From DATFVA01 sp963832715 (lineage in GTDB: Bacteria > Bacteroidota > Ignavibacteria > Ignavibacteriales > Ignavibacteriaceae), in assembly GCA_963832715.1 (NCBI GenBank), contig CAWHVB010000005.1, positions 310,001-374,000 of the forward strand: DNA of 64,000 nt, read 5' to 3'. Shown piece by piece: positions 61,161 to 64,000 of this stretch. A model generated the notes under the pieces. It saw nothing but the letters and a program-made list of their open reading frames with translations. It was not told the origin of the DNA and ran no database searches. A program made the position numbers and the translations under genes. The first letter of the stretch is position 1, and each line of letters starts with the position of its first letter.

Positions 61161-62642
61161 AGAAACTCTCTGCTTATCAATTCAGAAGCGTGTTTTCCTG
61201 AAAGCAGAACCAGCGGGATACCGCCGCCGGGATGTACACTACCCCCGCAGAAGAAAAGGTTTTTATACCGGGATGATTTAATGGAAGGTCTTTTGAAAGC
61301 GGAAGTTATACTGTTGGAAGAAAACCCGTATATACTTCCGGCTGAACTTCCTGTTTTAATTTCAATATCTGCGGGTGAAAGAATATCTTCAAAAACTATT
61401 GATTCAGATAGATTTATACCCAGAACTTTTTGTATCTTGAATTTTACTGCTTCTTTTGTCCTCTCAATCTCGCGCTCCCAATCCTGGCCTGACTCATAAG
61501 GAGCGTTAACCATTACAAACCAGTTCTCATAACCTGCAGGCGCATCATCAGTCTTATATTTTGAAGAAATATAAATGTAGATAGTCGGATCATCAGGGCA
61601 TTTTGCCCCAGATGAAATTTCTTCAAATTCCCTCTTATAATTTTCAGAAAACAAAATATTATGTATTTCAAGGGAACTATGATTTCCTTTTATACCCCAG
61701 TAAAAAACAATACCGGACATTGAAGGTTCTCTTTTTTTATCTAACTTTTTCCCGAGCAGATCCGTAAATGTATTTCTCACATCTAAATTTGAAATAACAG
61801 AATCGAAATTGTATTCCTTATTTCCCGTTCTTAACCCGGCTGCTGAAGCATTTTTAATCAATATACTTTCGATTTTATGATCCATATAAAAAACAACGCC
61901 GTTATGTTCAGCAAGTTTTCTAAGGGCTGCCGGAACTGCTGAAATTCCTTTTTCAACAATGTAGCTGCCCAGTATTAAATTCTACATGAGGAATTATATT
62001 TAAGGTTGCAGGGGCACGATAAGGATCGGACCCATTATATGTCGCAAACCTGTCGAATAGCTGCAGAGTTTTATCATCTCTGAAAAACCCCGCATTTGCA
62101 TTATGAACTGTTCTAAATGGATCGATCTTAAGAGGACTCAACAATGTTTTCAAATATTGCCGATTCAATAAAGATCTTATATTTATTACTGGAGAAAACA
62201 AAAATGGTTCAGAGGTCAGATTGTAGATGCTGCTGCAGTAATTAAGGTATTTTTTTACTGCCCGGGAAGAATCATTGGTTTTCAATTCAATTTCGTCGGC
62301 AAATTTCTCCAGGTCAGAATATGCATTTATGATGGTTCCATCGGGATAAAAGTATTTACAGCTGATATTAAGCCGGGAAATGGTCAAATAATCTTCTATT
62401 TTTTCATTACAAGTATTGAATAAATCACGGAGAATAAAAGGCATCGTGATGACTGAGGGGCCGGTATCAAATCTGAAACCTTTCTGATATAAAGTTCCTG
62501 CTTTACCGCCGGCGTAATCATGCTGTTCAAATACCGTGACCCGGAATCCTTTAGCACTTAAATACACAGCAGCTGCAAGTCCGCCTAAACCTGCGCCAAT
62601 AATTCCAATGTTTATATCATCAGCCATTTTATTCACCGGCAT
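61157..62642 (-). pseudogene. crtD: CrtI/CrtD-type carotenoid desaturase broken by a frameshift
   Basis: The front part (ATG 62642 to TGA 61953) has the FAD loop IGAGLGGLAAAVYL and GFRFDTGPSVITMPF and then reads NIIPHVEFNTG before a false end. The other frame continues without a stop from about 61972 (LGSYIVEKGIS, then VPAALRKLAEHNGVVFYMDH) to the end at 61157, including the C-terminal FFCGGSVHPGGGIPLVLLSG. Removing one base near 61973 restores a single protein of about 495 residues, the length of the family. The N-terminal details (DYLTISRLNISCKYFYPDG) favour a CrtD-like 3',4'-desaturase over a phytoene desaturase. It overlaps the cyclase and the acyltransferase genes. It may be a real mutation or a sequencing error. 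Confidence 0.85.
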
Positions 62643-63312
62643 TTCCTCTGAACTTTGCTGATACCTGATAAATAAGGAGCCAGAACGATATCATCGAATA
62701 CGAATAAAAAAAATCTTCTACAGGTATCGTCATTAATCTGTATCCCCAGATAGCATTGTCATTATATCTGACCACCGGCAGGGATGTAAGAAGATAGTTA
62801 ACAATCAGAAAGGGAAGATAAGAAAGCAAGATTGTGAGCCAGTAGATATTTGACCGGATTAACGAGTTGAACGGGAAAAGTGCAGTCAGAAGAAAAAAGG
62901 CAGTAAAAAGAAGCACCGTAAAAGTGTAATACTGATCGCTGAAGATAAAAGCAACTGCAATAAAGATGAGAGCAAAGAAAAATATAGTTCTTTTTTTAAT
63001 TTCTAATTTTTTTTCACGGACATAATTTCTTAATACTTCGAATATAAATATGCAGCTATAGGGTACAGTTATAAAGAAAAGGATTTCTTCAAGCGGAAGA
63101 TTAAATATGCGTACGCTGCCGACAAACTCACTATTAAAACTCCAGTCACCCCTTTTAACCGCAGCTGAATCCCAAATAATAAAAACTATACCTACTATCA
63201 CTACAGATACGAATACCTGAGGCAGATTTTTATAATAAGCTGTTTTTTTATCAAAGCTTAACAGCAGCGGTAGTAAGAAGATCAGGAAATTTATTATTAA
63301 GTACGTACTCAT
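62629..63312 (-). CDS. crtY: Lycopene cyclase (fused CrtYcd type)
   Basis: A 227-residue membrane protein with about seven helices and two copies of the lycopene cyclase domain signature: FNLPLEEILFFITVPYSC at about 75 and MTIPVEDFFYSYSMISFW at about 192. It corresponds to the fused form of the heterodimeric CrtYc/CrtYd cyclase. It would close beta-rings on lycopene or related carotenoids; with CruF in the same operon, a monocyclic product is likely. It overlaps the desaturase gene by 14 bases and the upstream gene by four. Confidence 0.88.
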   Translation of the reverse strand: MSTYLIINFLIFLLPLLLSFDKKTAYYKNLPQVFVSVVIVGIVFIIWDSAAVKRGDWSFNSEFVGSVRIFNLPLEEILFFITVPYSCIFIFEVLRNYVREKKLEIKKRTIFFFALIFIAVAFIFSDQYYTFTVLLFTAFFLLTALFPFNSLIRSNIYWLTILLSYLPFLIVNYLLTSLPVVRYNDNAIWGYRLMTIPVEDFFYSYSMISFWLLIYQVSAKFRGNAGE

Positions 63313-63896
63313 TTATTGGAAAAGGAACATATTAATTGCCTGATCCGGCTTTCCTGAATATCTGTTAGTCTGCCCGATTCCAGCATATATTCAGCCATAC
63401 CTTTTTGAATTTCAAAGCCAGTGGAAGAGTAATCTTTAAGAAGGAGCAGCTGAAATATCTTATTCTTATCAGATTCCCTTTCCTCTGAATATCCCAGAAA
63501 ACCCGGCAAATGATCGAGAATTGAAAAACGAATGAATCTAATCTCAATATTTTCAGGACTCTCAGCCACAGCTTCCTCCAGCCTGTTCAATCCCAATATC
63601 AAGTGGCTTAATTTAGATACAGGATTAAAAGCATGTTTAGCTTTCAATGTCTGTAATCCACCGTAATAAGCAAGGATAAGAGGATTATAGCTGGAATAGT
63701 CTTCTGAATACCTGGAGAATATATACTTTTCAAGCAAATTCACTTTTTCTTCATCTTCAACAGCAGCATAAAAACCGTTTCGAAGAAAATTTATTGCTGC
63801 TGTATCCGGGTTTGGGACTGAGCCATAGACCTTAACAGCAAGAAAAAGAAACAAAACAATGCTGTATTTTAACCTTATTGAACCTCTTGTCAGCAT
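63309..63896 (-). CDS. Exported protein of unknown function in carotenoid operon
   Basis: A 195-residue protein with a signal peptide (about residues 10-25, IVLFLFLAVKVYGS). The rest is helical, with TPR-like features (LLEKYIFSRYSEDYSSYNPL, LNRLEEAVAESPENIEIRFI). No family was recognised. It overlaps the cyclase by four bases and the probable phytoene synthase by seven, so it belongs to the same unit, yet no carotenoid enzyme motif is visible. Confidence 0.75.
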   Translation of the reverse strand: MLTRGSIRLKYSIVLFLFLAVKVYGSVPNPDTAAINFLRNGFYAAVEDEEKVNLLEKYIFSRYSEDYSSYNPLILAYYGGLQTLKAKHAFNPVSKLSHLILGLNRLEEAVAESPENIEIRFIRFSILDHLPGFLGYSEERESDKNKIFQLLLLKDYSSTGFEIQKGMAEYMLESGRLTDIQESRIRQLICSFSNK

Positions 63897-64000
63897 GTTT
63901 TTAGAATCTTTACTTCGAACCAGGATTTTAACAAGAACATAATCTTAGTAAAATTTGAGACGCGGACTCTTTTTCGCAGCAGTACTTCAACATTGCTTTT
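63890..64000 (-). CDS. C-terminal end of probable phytoene synthase (partial)
   Basis: An open frame enters from the right edge and stops at 63890 (TGA), overlapping the next gene's start by seven bases. Its 36 residues include RKRVRVSNFTKIMFLLKSW, like the C-terminal helix of squalene/phytoene synthases (pattern R-x-R-V-S-N/T). The coupling and the pathway support CrtB, but the fragment is short, so this is only probable. Confidence 0.5.
   Translation of the reverse strand, partial: KSNVEVLLRKRVRVSNFTKIMFLLKSWFEVKILKTC

Overview
The window looks like chromosomal DNA of a free-living, Gram-negative member of the Bacteroidota/Chlorobiota/Ignavibacteriota group, most likely an ignavibacterium-like organism. 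The evidence is three secreted proteins ending in the Por (type IX secretion) sorting domain with the N-Y-P-N-P-F-N-P signature, an OmpA protein with thrombospondin type 3 repeats, many SpII lipoproteins, an AT-leaning composition with strong purine-rich ribosome binding sites, and gene content such as an Nfu protein, a KamA-type radical SAM enzyme, QueC/QueF and carotenoid genes of the CruF type. No rRNA, tRNA, CRISPR array, phage or transposase was seen. The assignment is inference from gene content only.

Layout. 1-4013 (minus): an ECF sigma factor, a zinc-finger anti-sigma-like membrane protein with a TPR tail, and an exported TPR-CHAT protein cut by the window edge. 4096-7309: a Por-secreted protein and an OmpA-type anchor. 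7858-13719: housekeeping genes (pepT, U32/TrhP-like, ppa, proS) plus a protein built of six SANT/Myb-like repeats. 13758-16982: two Por-secreted propeller proteins sharing near-identical tails. 17019-23128 (minus): DHFR-like protein, DUF1579, Ada, an SDR/YdeI/MsrB/haem-protein operon, YbaK and GYD proteins. 23383-29422: aconitase with a fused, frameshifted tail, DUF421, pncB, a putative exported metallopeptidase. 29625-34586: queC-queF-glnD-murI operon and a palindromic repeat island. 34633-41202: asparaginase, tandem repeat, Nfu, twin hairpins, a propeller lipoprotein, Ogt, KamA and a 54-residue gene.

41366-58115 is the most unusual region. A complete peptide-type ABC transporter (two divergent ATPases, one binding lipoprotein, two permeases) runs by an 11-base overlap into a 1185-residue Ser/Thr kinase-ATPase-TPR protein, followed six bases later by a sigma-54 activator with a phospho-site-less receiver. 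Directly downstream lie two paralogous small lipoproteins, each behind a sigma-54-type promoter, with a TPR protein between them, then a GAF histidine-kinase-like protein and a PAS hybrid kinase. I read this as one candidate sensory system: transporter or kinase senses, the activator and sigma-54 switch on the lipoproteins. That role is inference.

58116-64000 (minus) is a tightly overlapping carotenoid operon: a probable phytoene synthase end, an exported protein of unknown function, lycopene cyclase, a CrtI/CrtD desaturase broken by a one-base frameshift, acyltransferase, glycosyltransferase, CruF hydratase and CrtW ketolase. Together these would make a keto, glycosylated and acylated monocyclic carotenoid resembling salinixanthin.
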